Of a DNA stretch of 64,000 nt, positions 37,641 through 46,401 are shown piece by piece. The DNA is from Pseudaminobacter sp040045035 (GTDB lineage: Bacteria > Pseudomonadota > Alphaproteobacteria > Rhizobiales > Rhizobiaceae), in NCBI RefSeq assembly GCF_040045035.1, contig NZ_JBDZDS010000002.1, positions 558,001 to 622,000 of the forward strand. The letters run 5' to 3'. A program made the translations under genes and the position numbers. The notes under the pieces were generated by a model that searched no databases, was not told the DNA's origin, and saw only the letters and a program-made list of their open reading frames with translations. Positions within the stretch are counted from its first letter, which is position 1; the number at the start of each line of letters is the position of its first letter.

Positions 37641-38573
37641 ATGCCGTTCGACAGACAGACGCTTTACCAGTCGCCGACCGGCGCGAAGATCAATCTCTAC
37701 GCGCGCCTCGCCGAGAGCCGGCCGCTAGGCGTCGTGCAGATCAATCACGGCCTGGCCGAACACGCCGCACGCTATGCCCGCTTTGCCGATTTCATGGCCA
37801 TGCGCGGCTTCCACGTCTACGCCCACGACCATCGCGGCCATGGCTACTCTTCCGCCCCGGACGCGCCGCGCGGCGTGTTCGGCGACCCGGATGGTGTGGC
37901 CAACCTCATGGCCGATGTCGCTGCGATCCATCGGCTGATCGCGACGGAACATCCCGGCCTGCCGGTCATCGTCTTCGGCCACTCGATGGGCGGCATCGTC
38001 GCGCTGAACTATGTGCTGCGCCACCCGCAGAACGTGCACGCGGCCGCGATCTGGAACGCCAATTTCTCCGCCGGCATGCTCGGCCGGCTGGCCCAGGCCC
38101 TGCTGGCCTTTGAGCGTTTCCGCATGGGCTCCGACGTGCCCTCGCGCATCCTGCCAAAACTGACCTTTCAGGACTGGGCGAAGAAGGTGCCCAACCGCCG
38201 CACCGAATTCGACTGGCTGTCGCGCGACGAAGCCGAGGTCGACAAATATGTCGCCGACCCGCTTTGCGGCTGGGACGCCTCGGTGTCGCTCTGGCAGGAC
38301 CTGTTCGGCATGATCTTCTACGCGGCCGACGACCGCAATTTCGCGGGTCTTCGCCGCGACCTTCCCTTCAATCTCGTCGGAGGCGAGAAGGACCCGGCAA
38401 CCAATGGCGGCAAGGCCATCACCGATCTGGCGATCCGCCTCGACCGGCAGGGATTTTCGAATCTGTTTGCAAAGGTTTACGCCGAGACCCGCCACGAAAG
38501 CTTGAACGAGGTGCATCGCCACATCATCATGGCGCAATTCGCCGACTGGGCGGAACGAACTGTGGCAAATTGA
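37641..38573 (+). CDS. Alpha/beta hydrolase, lysophospholipase/monoacylglycerol lipase-like
   Basis: A 310-residue alpha/beta-hydrolase of the PldB/Hydrolase_4 type. INHGLAEHAARYARFADFM and YAHDHRGHGYSS form the oxyanion region, FGHSMGGIVAL gives the nucleophile Ser near 115, GGEKDPATN the acid and ETRHESLNE the catalytic His. It probably cleaves acyl chains from lysophospholipids or monoglycerides in the cytosol. GGTGAAGGCC precedes the ATG at 37641; the frame is open from 37593. Divergent from the ABC-2 exporter. Confidence 0.88.
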   Translation: MPFDRQTLYQSPTGAKINLYARLAESRPLGVVQINHGLAEHAARYARFADFMAMRGFHVYAHDHRGHGYSSAPDAPRGVFGDPDGVANLMADVAAIHRLIATEHPGLPVIVFGHSMGGIVALNYVLRHPQNVHAAAIWNANFSAGMLGRLAQALLAFERFRMGSDVPSRILPKLTFQDWAKKVPNRRTEFDWLSRDEAEVDKYVADPLCGWDASVSLWQDLFGMIFYAADDRNFAGLRRDLPFNLVGGEKDPATNGGKAITDLAIRLDRQGFSNLFAKVYAETRHESLNEVHRHIIMAQFADWAERTVAN

Positions 38574-38600
38574 GTCCCATGACAGCTTGGCCCAGAGCAT

Positions 38601-38642
38601 CGGCCGTGACACGGCCGCCCGAATGTTGCTAGAGCATTCGGC
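38601..38642 (+). other. Two adjacent hairpins between the hydrolase and CaiB genes
   Basis: CGGCCGT-GAC-ACGGCCG occupies 38601-38617, and CCGAATG pairs with CATTCGG around a nine-base loop at about 38619-38642. They fill the short gap before the CoA-transferase gene. Without a T tract they may be processing or stabilising structures as easily as terminators. Confidence 0.4.
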
Positions 38643-38671
38643 ATTCCCGTCAGTTCTCTCCAGGGCGTTTC

Positions 38672-39847
38672 ATGGCAAATCCTCCACTTCACGGCATCCG
38701 CGTCATCGAGCTTGCCCGCATTCTCGCGGGACCCTGGGCCGGGCAGCTGCTGGCCGATCTCGGCGCCGACGTCATCAAGGTCGAGAGCCCGAACGGCGGC
38801 GACGACACCCGCAAATGGGGACCGCCCTTCGTGGAAGGCCACGACGGCGAGAACCTTTCGGCCGCCTATTACCATTCCTGCAACCGCGGCAAGCGCTCTA
38901 TCGCCGTCGATTTTTCCACGCCGGAAGGCGCGGAGACCATCCGCAAGCTCGTTGCCACCGCCGACGTGCTGATCGAGAACTTCAAGCTCGGCGGCCTGAA
39001 GAAATACGGGCTGGACTATGAGAGCCTGCGCGAGATCAACCCGAAGCTGGTCTATTGCTCGATCACCGGCTTCGGCCAGGACGGCCCCTATGCGCCGCGC
39101 GCGGGCTACGACTTCATCGTGCAGGGCATGTCTGGCCTGATGTCGATCACCGGGCCGGCTGGCGGCGAGCCGCAGAAAGTGGGCGTGGCCGTCACCGACA
39201 TCTTCACCGGCCTCTATTCTGTCATCGCGATCCAGGCCGCGCTTCGCCACGCCGAAGCCACCGGCCAGGGCCAGCACATCGACATGGCGCTGTTCGACGC
39301 GCAGGTTTCCGTCCTTGCCAACCAGAACCTGAACTATCTCGTCTCCGGCGTGCCGCCGGTGCAGATGGGCAATGCCCACCCCAACATCGCCCCCTATGAG
39401 GTGCTGCCGGTGAAGGACGGGCATTTCATCCTCGCGGTCGGCAATGACGGGCAGTTCCGGAAGTTCTGCGCCGCAATCGGCCTTGGGGAACTGGCCGACG
39501 ACCCGCTCTACGCCACCAATTCGGCCCGTGTGGCCAACCGCGTGACGCTGCGCGAGAAGATCGTGGCAGCCCTTGCGGCCTTCGAGCGCGCGCCGCTTCT
39601 GGACGCGCTGGAAAAGGCCCACGTGCCGGCAAGCCCGATCAACAATATCGGCCAGGCCTTCGCCGATCCGCAAGTGATCGCACGCGGCATGCGCCTCGAC
39701 CTCGACGACGGCCACGGCAACAAGCTGCCTTCGGTGCGCGCGCCGATGGTGCTTTCCGAAACGCCGCTGACTTACGAGCGCCCCTCGCCGCGCCTTGGCG
39801 AACACACAGAAGAAATACTCAGGGAACTGGAGAAAACGGGATCATGA
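38672..39847 (+). CDS. CaiB/BaiF family III CoA-transferase
   Basis: A 391-residue class III CoA-transferase: LHGIRVIELARILAGPWAGQLLADLGADVIKVE at the N-terminus, CNRGKRSIAVDFSTPEG, FGQDGPYAPRAGYDFIVQGMSG with the catalytic Asp, GQGQHIDMALFDAQVSVLANQ, and PASPINNIGQAFADPQV near the C-terminus. It moves CoA between carboxylic acids. The stop overlaps the start of a ThDP enzyme gene by four bases (ATGA). The frc-oxc pair for oxalate comes to mind, but the partner does not resemble oxalyl-CoA decarboxylase, so the substrate is unknown. Confidence 0.9.
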   Translation: MANPPLHGIRVIELARILAGPWAGQLLADLGADVIKVESPNGGDDTRKWGPPFVEGHDGENLSAAYYHSCNRGKRSIAVDFSTPEGAETIRKLVATADVLIENFKLGGLKKYGLDYESLREINPKLVYCSITGFGQDGPYAPRAGYDFIVQGMSGLMSITGPAGGEPQKVGVAVTDIFTGLYSVIAIQAALRHAEATGQGQHIDMALFDAQVSVLANQNLNYLVSGVPPVQMGNAHPNIAPYEVLPVKDGHFILAVGNDGQFRKFCAAIGLGELADDPLYATNSARVANRVTLREKIVAALAAFERAPLLDALEKAHVPASPINNIGQAFADPQVIARGMRLDLDDGHGNKLPSVRAPMVLSETPLTYERPSPRLGEHTEEILRELEKTGS

Positions 39848-41493
39848 AAACCGGCGGCAAGCTGATCGTCGAAGCACTCGAGGCCAATGGCGTCGAGCGG
39901 GTCTACTGCGTACCGGGCGAGTCCTACCTCGCCGTGCTGGACGCGCTGCATGATTCCCCCATCCGGACCATCGTCTGCCGGCAGGAAGGGGGCGCCGCGA
40001 TGATGGCCGACTGTGCCGGCCGGCTGACCGGCCAGCCCGGCATCTGCTTCGTCACCCGCGGCCCCGGCGCCACCAATGCGTCGGCCGGCATCCACATCGC
40101 CAGGCAGGATTCCATCCCGCTCATCATGTTCATCGGCCAGGTGGCCAGTCACGCCAAGGAGCGTGAGGCGTTCCAGGAGGTCGACTACCGCGCCTTCTTC
40201 GGCCCAATCGCCAAATGGGCGACCGAGATCGACGACGCCGCGCGCATTCCCGAGATCGTCACCCGCGCCTTCTCGATCGCCACGTCCGGCCGCCCCGGCC
40301 CGGTGGTCATCTCGCTGCCGGAGGACATGCTGACCTCCCTCGTCGAAGCGCCCGCCGCCCTGCCCTTCACGCCTGTCGAGACGCAGCCTGGCGAGGCCGA
40401 GCTCGACCGGCTTGAAGCCCTTCTCAACGCGGCAAAGCGGCCCTTCGCGATCCTTGGCGGCACACGTTGGACACGCCACGGCGTCCAGGCATTCACCAGA
40501 ATCGCCGAGGCCTGGTCGCTGCCGGTCGGTTGCTCGTTCCGCCGCCAGATGCTGTTCGACCACCTGCATCCGAATTATGCCGGCGACGTGGGCATCGGCA
40601 TCAATCCCAAGCTCGCCGCCCGCATCAAGGAGGCCGACCTCATCCTGCTGATCGGCGGACGCTTCGGCGAAATGCCTTCATCCGACTACACGCTGATGAA
40701 GAGCCCCTATCCGGACCAGACGCTGGTGCATATCCACCCCGATTCCAGCGAGCTCGGCCGCGTCTACCGTCCGACGGTCGCCATCAACGCCTCGCCGACC
40801 GCTTTCGCGCGGGCCTTCGAAAAGCGAAACGGCCCTACGGCTCCCGCATGGGCCGATGCGACTGCCGAGGCGCATGCCGACTATCTTGTTTGGTCGACCC
40901 CGCCGAAAACCGGCCCCGGCGCGGTGCAGATGGGCCCGATCATGGACTATCTGGAAAGCGTGCTGCCCGAGGACGCGATCCTCACCAATGGTGCCGGCAA
41001 CTACGCCACCTGGGTGCATCGCTTCCACCGCTTCCGCCGCTTTGCCACGCAGGGCGCACCGACCTCGGGCTCGATGGGCTACGGCACGCCAGCTGCAGTT
41101 GCGGCAAAAGCCACCTTCCCCGAGCGCACCGTGGTCGCCTTTGCCGGCGACGGCTGCTTCCTGATGAACGGCCAGGAATTCGCCACCGCCGTGCAGTACG
41201 ACCTGCCGATCATCGTCGTGGTCGTGAACAACGGCATCTACGGCACGATCCGCATGCACCAGGAGCGCGAATATCCGGGCCGCGTGGAGGGAACCGACCT
41301 TCGCAATCCCGACTTCGCCGCACTTGCCCGCGCCTATGGCGGCCATGGCGAAACGGTGGAGACGACGGATGCCTTCGCGCCCGCCTTCGAGCGCGCCAAG
41401 GCAAGCGGCAAGCCGGCGATCATCGAGATCAAGCTCGATCCCGAAGCGATCACGCCGGCGCGCACGCTTACGGACATCCGCGAAAAACGCTGA
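39844..41493 (+). CDS. Thiamine-diphosphate enzyme, acetolactate synthase-like
   Basis: A 549-residue three-domain ThDP enzyme. The N-terminal PYR domain has GVERVYCVPGESYLAVLDAL with the activating Glu near 48 (RQEGGAAMM), and TRGPGATNASAGIHIARQD. The middle domain has PFAILGGTRWTRHGVQAF. The PP domain has FAGDGCFLMNGQEFATAV near 434 and VVNNGIYGTIRMHQE, the GDG-NN ThDP/Mg site. It could be a carboligase or 2-oxoacid decarboxylase. It lacks a regulatory subunit, so it is not the housekeeping IlvB. Translationally coupled to the CoA-transferase. Confidence 0.85.
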   Translation: MKTGGKLIVEALEANGVERVYCVPGESYLAVLDALHDSPIRTIVCRQEGGAAMMADCAGRLTGQPGICFVTRGPGATNASAGIHIARQDSIPLIMFIGQVASHAKEREAFQEVDYRAFFGPIAKWATEIDDAARIPEIVTRAFSIATSGRPGPVVISLPEDMLTSLVEAPAALPFTPVETQPGEAELDRLEALLNAAKRPFAILGGTRWTRHGVQAFTRIAEAWSLPVGCSFRRQMLFDHLHPNYAGDVGIGINPKLAARIKEADLILLIGGRFGEMPSSDYTLMKSPYPDQTLVHIHPDSSELGRVYRPTVAINASPTAFARAFEKRNGPTAPAWADATAEAHADYLVWSTPPKTGPGAVQMGPIMDYLESVLPEDAILTNGAGNYATWVHRFHRFRRFATQGAPTSGSMGYGTPAAVAAKATFPERTVVAFAGDGCFLMNGQEFATAVQYDLPIIVVVVNNGIYGTIRMHQEREYPGRVEGTDLRNPDFAALARAYGGHGETVETTDAFAPAFERAKASGKPAIIEIKLDPEAITPARTLTDIREKR

Positions 41494-41501
41494 TGGAAAA
41501 G

Positions 41502-41517
41502 GGGCGCCACGGCGCCC
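41502..41517 (+). terminator. Hairpin after the ThDP-enzyme gene
   Basis: GGGCGC pairs with GCGCCC around CACG, beginning ten bases after the stop and preceded by an A run (GAAAAG) with TTCC after it. A modest terminator for the CoA-transferase/ThDP operon. Confidence 0.45.
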
Positions 41518-41551
41518 TTCCAGTGCGGGCGCCGATGGCGCCTGCGGTGGG

Positions 41552-41992
41552 TTAATTGCCTGTGGGCATGACTTGGCCGCGGATCTCGCCGCTCGCATGC
41601 TTGGCGGTGTGGACGTTGACGTAGTACTTGCCGTTCATCAGGTCGGACGCCTGCTCTTCCGTCAGGGTGACCGATCCTTTCGTGCCGCTCTGGGGATCAG
41701 GGATCGGCACGGCCACATCCGCGTTCTCTCCCGAACCGGCAGGCCCGTGGAAATGGGCCCCGGTCGCCTTGCCGGTCAGACCGGAATATTCCAGCGTCCA
41801 TTCCATGGTCTTGGTATCCGGATCATAGGTCACGTCCACCACGCCCGACCCCTTGCTGTCGGTTGGCGGAACCTCCTGGCTGCCGTCCATTTTCGCGGTC
41901 AATTTCATGGCTTCGGCCAGAGCCGGCGAAGCCATCAGCATGATGGAGATCGCAAGGCCGGCCATCAGCGGCGAAAAGCTGGAGTGTTTCAT
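41552..41992 (-). CDS. Secreted CHRD-domain protein
   Basis: A 146-residue protein with a signal peptide (MKHSSFSPLMAGLAISIMLMASPALAEA) and a CHRD domain: LTAKMDGSQEVPPTDSKGSG, WTLEYSGLTGKATGAHFHGPAG and YYVNVHTAKHASGEIRGQV. CHRD domains were first noted in chordin and are common in secreted bacterial proteins of unknown role. The start at 41992 gives the signal peptide, and GGAGGCAGTGCA precedes it on the coding strand. It stands alone. Confidence 0.87.
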   Translation of the reverse strand: MKHSSFSPLMAGLAISIMLMASPALAEAMKLTAKMDGSQEVPPTDSKGSGVVDVTYDPDTKTMEWTLEYSGLTGKATGAHFHGPAGSGENADVAVPIPDPQSGTKGSVTLTEEQASDLMNGKYYVNVHTAKHASGEIRGQVMPTGN

Positions 41993-42105
41993 TGCACTGC
42001 CTCCCTGGATTAGGAAGCGCCCGCCCCGGAGGCGAACTCCGCGCTTCCTGAGGAGTGGCAATAACGACTCCGGAGCCTCAAGGTTGCGACCCGATACACG
42101 GAAAA

Positions 42106-42190
42106 AGGGGCGGTCACCCGCCCCTCCCGTTGCTTCGTGCCGCTTCTGCGGCAATCCGATATCACGCCCTGCCCGGAATGCCCGGGCAGG
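42106..42190 (-). terminator. Terminator region of the NMT1-type ABC operon
   Basis: On the minus strand the first hairpin met after the binding-protein gene joins CCTGCCCGGG and CCGGGCAGG (42190 to 42168). The second, AGGGGCGG-GTGA-CCGCCCCT (42125 to 42106), is followed directly by TTTTC, a good intrinsic terminator. Confidence 0.7.
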
Positions 42191-42208
42191 CGGTGTTCGC
42201 GAGCCGGA

Positions 42209-43171
42209 TCAGAGGGCCTTGTCGGTGATCTCGGTGGTGTAGGCGCCTTCCGGCTCCTTGGTGATGATCTTCTGGTCCAGCAGTGCCTTGACGGTGCGGT
42301 CGTAGAGCGTCTTGTCGAGCTTGCCATCGCCGACCAGCTTTGCCACTTCGCCCATCATCCGCTTCTGGTGGTTCTCGTCCTGCCCGCCGGCATCCATCAC
42401 AGCTCCGGCGGCCTCATCCGGGTGCTCGACGGCATACTTCCAGCCCTTCATCGAAGCGCGCACGAAGCGCACCATCTTGTCCTGGAAGGCCGGGTCCTGG
42501 AGCTTGTCCTGCATGACATAGAGGCCGTCCTCAAGCAGGTCGTTGCCGAGCTGCGAATAGTTGAAGACGATGAGGTCTTCCGGCTTGAAGCCGGCATCGA
42601 TGGCCTGCCAGTATTCGTTGTAGGTCATGACGGAGATGCAGTCGGCCTGCTTCTGCACCAGCGGCTGCACGTCGAAGCTCTGCTTCAGAACCGTCACGCC
42701 ATCCGGGCCACCATCGGTGGAATAGCCGAGCTTGTGCATCCAGGCATAGAACGGATACTCGTTGCCGAAGAACCAGACGCCGAGCGTGTGGCCCTTGAAG
42801 TCTGCCTCGGTCTTGACCGGGCCATCCTTCGGACAGATCAGTTCAAGGCCGGACTTGGCATAGGGTTGGGCGATGTTGACCAGGGGCACGCCCTTGTCGC
42901 GCGCCGAAAGGCCAGCTGCCATCCAGGTCACGATGACGTCGGCGCCGCCGCCGGCGATCACCTGCTCGGGCGCGATGTCCGGGCCGCCCGGCTTGATGTC
43001 GACGTCGAGGCCTTCCTCTTCATAAAAGCCCTTGTCCTTGGCGACGAAGTAACCACCGAATTGGCCCTGCGCCACCCACTTCAACTGCAGGGTAACCTTG
43101 TCGGCCGCCCAGGCTTGGACAGCCGCCAGCGACATCGCGCCGGCAAGCATGGAGACGATCAGTTTCTTCAT
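42209..43171 (-). CDS. ABC transporter substrate-binding protein, NMT1/THI5 type
   Basis: A 320-residue periplasmic protein: signal peptide MKKLIVSMLAGAMSLAAVQAWAA, then VTLQLKWVAQGQFGGYFVAKDKGFYEEEGLDVDI and KPGGPDIAPEQVIAGGGADVIVTWMAAGLSARDKG, the standard NMT1/SsuA-like ligand region. Relatives bind hydroxymethylpyrimidine or similar heterocycles, and operons of this shape beside pyrimidine-degradation genes are annotated as pyrimidine or riboflavin importers. It is the last gene of ATPase-permease-permease-binding protein. Confidence 0.9.
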   Translation of the reverse strand: MKKLIVSMLAGAMSLAAVQAWAADKVTLQLKWVAQGQFGGYFVAKDKGFYEEEGLDVDIKPGGPDIAPEQVIAGGGADVIVTWMAAGLSARDKGVPLVNIAQPYAKSGLELICPKDGPVKTEADFKGHTLGVWFFGNEYPFYAWMHKLGYSTDGGPDGVTVLKQSFDVQPLVQKQADCISVMTYNEYWQAIDAGFKPEDLIVFNYSQLGNDLLEDGLYVMQDKLQDPAFQDKMVRFVRASMKGWKYAVEHPDEAAGAVMDAGGQDENHQKRMMGEVAKLVGDGKLDKTLYDRTVKALLDQKIITKEPEGAYTTEITDKAL

Positions 43172-43194
43172 TCTTTCCACCCTCTGAAGTTCGT

Positions 43195-44322
43195 CTACCC
43201 ACCACGGACAGACGGATGCCAAAACGTGACAGCCCTTTCCGCAAGGGCAACCACACCATAGAAGACCGAACCCGCAAGCGCCGCAACCGCGATCTCGGCC
43301 CAGACCATGTCGATGTTCATGCGCCCGACCTCGGTGGAGATCCGGAAGCCCATGCCCACGACAGGAGTGCCGAAGAACTCGGCGACGATCGCGCCGATCA
43401 GCGCCAGCGTCGAGTTGATCTTCAGCGCATTGAAGATGAATGGCGCGGCGGCCGGCAGGCGCAGCTTCCACAGCGTCTGCCAGTAGCCCGACGCATAGGT
43501 CCGCATCAGGTCACGCTCCATGTGACCGGAGGCGGCAAGCCCCGCCACCGTGTTCACCAGCATCGGGAAGAAGGTCATGATGACCACCACCGCTGCCTTG
43601 GAATGCCAGTCGAAGCCGAACCACATCACCATGATGGGCGCGACCCCGATGATCGGCAGCGCGGAGACCATGTTGCCGATGGGCAAAAGCCCGCGCCGCA
43701 GGAAATCCACGCGGTCGGCGAGGATCGCGGTCACGAAGCCCGCACCGCAGCCCATGATGTAGCCGAAGATCACGGCGTGGAAGATGGTCTGGTTCACGTC
43801 CGCCCACAGCACCGGCAGCGAATTGGCGAAGCGGGCGGCGACTGCGCTGGGCGGCGGCAACAGCACGAAGGGAATGCCCGCCCCGCGCGTCACCGTCTCC
43901 CAGATGATCAGGATCCAGGCGCCGAAGATGGTCGGGATCAGCAGCCGCAGAAACGTGCTTGCCGAGCGGTTTTCGGGCCGCATCGCCGAAAGCACGGTCA
44001 CGCAACGCCAGGCGAGAAGCCACGCGGCCCCCACCAGCAGGAAGAACGAGGCGTGCGCGGCGCCCTCGCTGCCGGCGATGCCAGAAATGAGCAGCCATGC
44101 CGCTCCATGGGCGCCGACGAACAGGATCGCTGCCGCGAGCCAGCCCGACAGAGGCAGCATGGACAGCAGCGCCGCCGCCCCGATCAGGGCGAAGACGGCC
44201 GCCGTCGCGCCCGGGCCGAACGGCTCCGCGCCCTCGATGCCGGCAATGGGCAGCTTTGCGGCAGCAATCACGCCGACGATGAGCGCCAGCGCCGCCTGCC
44301 ATGAGATCTTGAACCCGCTCAT
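43195..44322 (-). CDS. ABC transporter permease, SsuC/TauC type, with N-terminal extension
   Basis: A 375-residue membrane protein. The C-terminal 230 residues are a BPD_transp_1 permease (WETVTRGAGIPFVLLPPPSAVAARF; EAA-loop region SGHMERDLMRTYASGYWQTLWKLRLPAAAPFIF). The first 130 residues add about four extra hydrophobic helices, longer than SsuC-type permeases. It overlaps the upstream permease gene by four bases (ATGA). The two permeases probably form a heterodimer in the importer. Confidence 0.9.
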   Translation of the reverse strand: MSGFKISWQAALALIVGVIAAAKLPIAGIEGAEPFGPGATAAVFALIGAAALLSMLPLSGWLAAAILFVGAHGAAWLLISGIAGSEGAAHASFFLLVGAAWLLAWRCVTVLSAMRPENRSASTFLRLLIPTIFGAWILIIWETVTRGAGIPFVLLPPPSAVAARFANSLPVLWADVNQTIFHAVIFGYIMGCGAGFVTAILADRVDFLRRGLLPIGNMVSALPIIGVAPIMVMWFGFDWHSKAAVVVIMTFFPMLVNTVAGLAASGHMERDLMRTYASGYWQTLWKLRLPAAAPFIFNALKINSTLALIGAIVAEFFGTPVVGMGFRISTEVGRMNIDMVWAEIAVAALAGSVFYGVVALAERAVTFWHPSVRGG

Positions 44323-45254
44323 GCCGGCCTCCCGCCCATCGAGCGCTCGACGATGCGCCCGGCAACGCCCACCAGGGTGACCAGCAGCACCGCGACAATC
44401 GATCCGGCCACGAGCGCCGACCAGATCTCGATGGTCTGGCTGTAGTAGGATCCGGCGAGCAGCTTGGCGCCGATGCCGGCCACGGCACCCGTGGGCAGTT
44501 CGGCAACGATCGCGCCGACGAGGCTTGCCGCCACCGCCACCTTCATCGAGGCGAAGAGATACGGCACCGAGGCCGGCACGCGCAGCTTCCAGAAGGTCTG
44601 CGAGGGGCTGGCGTTGTAGGTGTGCATGAGGTCGAGATGCATGATCTCCGGCGAACGCAGGCCCTTCACCATGCCCACGGCCACAGGGAAGAACGACAGA
44701 TAGGTCGAAATCAGCGCCTTGGGCACCAGCCCGGTGATGCCGACGGCCGCGAACACCACCACCACCATCGGCGCGATCGCCAAGATGGGGATGGTCTGCG
44801 AGGCGATGATCCATGGCATCAGGCTGCGGTCAAGCGCCACGAAATGCACGATGCCGACCGCGATCAGGATGCCGAGCACGGTGCCGAAGGCAAAGCCCAG
44901 CAGCGTCGAGGAAAGCGTCACCCAGGCATGGTAGACGAGGCTGCGGTTGCTGGTGATCTTCCGCATGAAGGTGTTTTCGAAGAAGTTCGACGCCACCTGG
45001 TACGGCGTTGGCAAAACCGGCTTGGGCTGCGTCAGCGTCTTGCCGACGAATTCGACGAAACCTGGCGCTTCGCCCGCGCGCCGGTCGAGATCGCGCTGGA
45101 ATGGCGCATTCATGACAACGGCGAAGACGTACCAGAGCACGACCAGCGCCGCCAGGATCGACAGCACCGGAAAAACGCTGCCGGAGACGATGCGCGAGAA
45201 GATGCCGGCCTGTTTCGCCGGAGACTGCGCCAGGGTGTTGGAGGCCATGGTCAT
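44319..45254 (-). CDS. ABC transporter permease, SsuC/TauC type
   Basis: A 311-residue permease with about six helices: FPVLSILAALVVLWYVFAVVM near the N-terminus, SSTLLGFAFGTVLGILIAVGIV, TIPILAIAPMVVVVF, and the coupling loop LDLMHTYNASPSQTFWKLRVPASVPYLF. A periplasmic stretch (FQRDLDRRAGEAPGFVEFVGKTLTQ) separates the first two helices. It partners the following permease and the ATPase upstream. Confidence 0.9.
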   Translation of the reverse strand: MTMASNTLAQSPAKQAGIFSRIVSGSVFPVLSILAALVVLWYVFAVVMNAPFQRDLDRRAGEAPGFVEFVGKTLTQPKPVLPTPYQVASNFFENTFMRKITSNRSLVYHAWVTLSSTLLGFAFGTVLGILIAVGIVHFVALDRSLMPWIIASQTIPILAIAPMVVVVFAAVGITGLVPKALISTYLSFFPVAVGMVKGLRSPEIMHLDLMHTYNASPSQTFWKLRVPASVPYLFASMKVAVAASLVGAIVAELPTGAVAGIGAKLLAGSYYSQTIEIWSALVAGSIVAVLLVTLVGVAGRIVERSMGGRPA

Positions 45255-45299
45255 GCCCTGGTCCCCTTGATTGAAAACTCCCCCTTCAACACCGCCGCC

Positions 45300-46091
45300 T
45301 CAGTCATAGCTGTGTCCCGCGCGCAGGCCGTCGCGCACGCGCGCTGCGATGGCCAGGAATTCGGGCGTCTCGCGGATGTCGAGCGGCCGCTCCTTCGGCA
45401 GGGTCGACTCGATGACGTCGGTCACGCGACCAGGGCGCGGCGACATCACCACGATGCGGGTGGAGAGATAGACCGCCTCCGGGATGGAGTGGGTGACGAA
45501 GCAGATCGTCTTGTTGGTCTGGTCCCACAGCTTCAGAAGCTGCTCGTTGAGATGGTCGCGCACGATCTCGTCGAGCGCGCCGAAGGGCTCGTCCATCAGG
45601 AGCAGGTCGGCATCGAAGGCGAGCGCACGCGCGATTGAGGCGCGCTGCTGCATGCCACCCGAGAGCTGCCACGGAAATTTCTTCTCGAAACCGGAGAGAT
45701 TGACCAGATCGAGCGTGCGCTTGATGCGCGCCTTCTGCTCGGCGCGGGAAACGCCCATGATCTCCAGTGGCAGAGCGACATTGTTCTCGATGGTGCGCCA
45801 CGGAAACAGCGCCGCTGCCTGGAAGACGTAGCCGTAGGCGCGCGCCTCGCGCGCCTGCTGCGGCGTCATGCCGTTGATGGAGATCGTGCCCGAGGTCGGC
45901 CGTTCGAGGTCGGCGATCACGCGCAGGAAGGTGGTCTTGCCGCATCCCGACGGGCCGATGAAGGAGACGAACTCCCCCTTGCCGATCGTGAGGTCGACAT
46001 CCGAAAGCGCCCGAACGGGCCCGTCATTGGTCTGGAAGGTAAGCCCGAGCTTACTGGCTTCGATGACGGTATTGCTGTGTGCTGGCTGCAA
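45300..46091 (-). CDS. ABC transporter ATP-binding protein, SsuB/TauB type
   Basis: A nitrate/sulfonate/pyrimidine-type importer ATPase. Walker A GPSGCGKTT, Q-loop YVFQAAALFPWRTIENNVALPLEI, signature LSGGMQQRASIARAL, Walker B LLLMDEPFGALD and His-loop CFVTHSIPEAVYLS are all present. The start is uncertain because no ATG lies near the domain. I chose a TTG at 46091, preceded by GGAAAG at seven bases, giving 263 residues, the usual length; the frame stays open to 46286. First gene of the importer operon. Confidence 0.88.
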   Translation of the reverse strand: MQPAHSNTVIEASKLGLTFQTNDGPVRALSDVDLTIGKGEFVSFIGPSGCGKTTFLRVIADLERPTSGTISINGMTPQQAREARAYGYVFQAAALFPWRTIENNVALPLEIMGVSRAEQKARIKRTLDLVNLSGFEKKFPWQLSGGMQQRASIARALAFDADLLLMDEPFGALDEIVRDHLNEQLLKLWDQTNKTICFVTHSIPEAVYLSTRIVVMSPRPGRVTDVIESTLPKERPLDIRETPEFLAIAARVRDGLRAGHSYD

Positions 46092-46401
46092 GCTGGCTCT
46101 TTCCAATTTCCGTTGATCGATCAAAGCATTTCGGGGTTCGGCAGACGGCACGTGCGCGAAAATGAGTCCGGAAAACAACGGATTGCGCCCGTCTCCTGAC
46201 TCGATTTCGCAATTGGTTGCGAGAGTGCGTTTCCCGCCCTGCTCAAGGACCGGATCGTTGCGCGCGCGACCTCGCGGCCGCCGCATGGCGACCGGTCGCG
46301 CTATGTGCCGTGTGTGAAGATGCTCCTCATGCTCCCGTGTTCCCCTTCATTTCGGGCCGCGCGCTTCTTGGCGAGCGCGTCGGCCCTGTCAGTTCCGTAT
46401 G
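46092..46401. promoter_or_regulatory. Intergenic region upstream of the NMT1-type importer operon
   Basis: A 310-base gap between the amidohydrolase stop and the importer ATPase. It contains a perfect 12-base palindrome, TTGATCGATCAA, at 46113-46124, and an inverted repeat, TCGCAA-TTGG-TTGCGA, at 46207-46222. Neither matches the RutR consensus as well as the sites at 49131 and 54919. An open frame enters from the right but has no family similarity. Confidence 0.45.

Noticed and set aside
39844..41493. Oxalyl-CoA decarboxylase paired with formyl-CoA transferase
   Set aside because: The ThDP enzyme lacks the characteristic oxalyl-CoA decarboxylase segments and fits general acetolactate synthase-like proteins better.
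43195..44814. Minus-strand frame of 539 codons spanning two permease genes
   Set aside because: Its first part is out of frame with the real upstream permease; only residues from the ATG at 44322 match a permease.
46113..46124. TTGATCGATCAA as a RutR operator of the importer operon
   Set aside because: It is a short palindrome lacking the CCA/TGG core; listed only as a generic inverted repeat.
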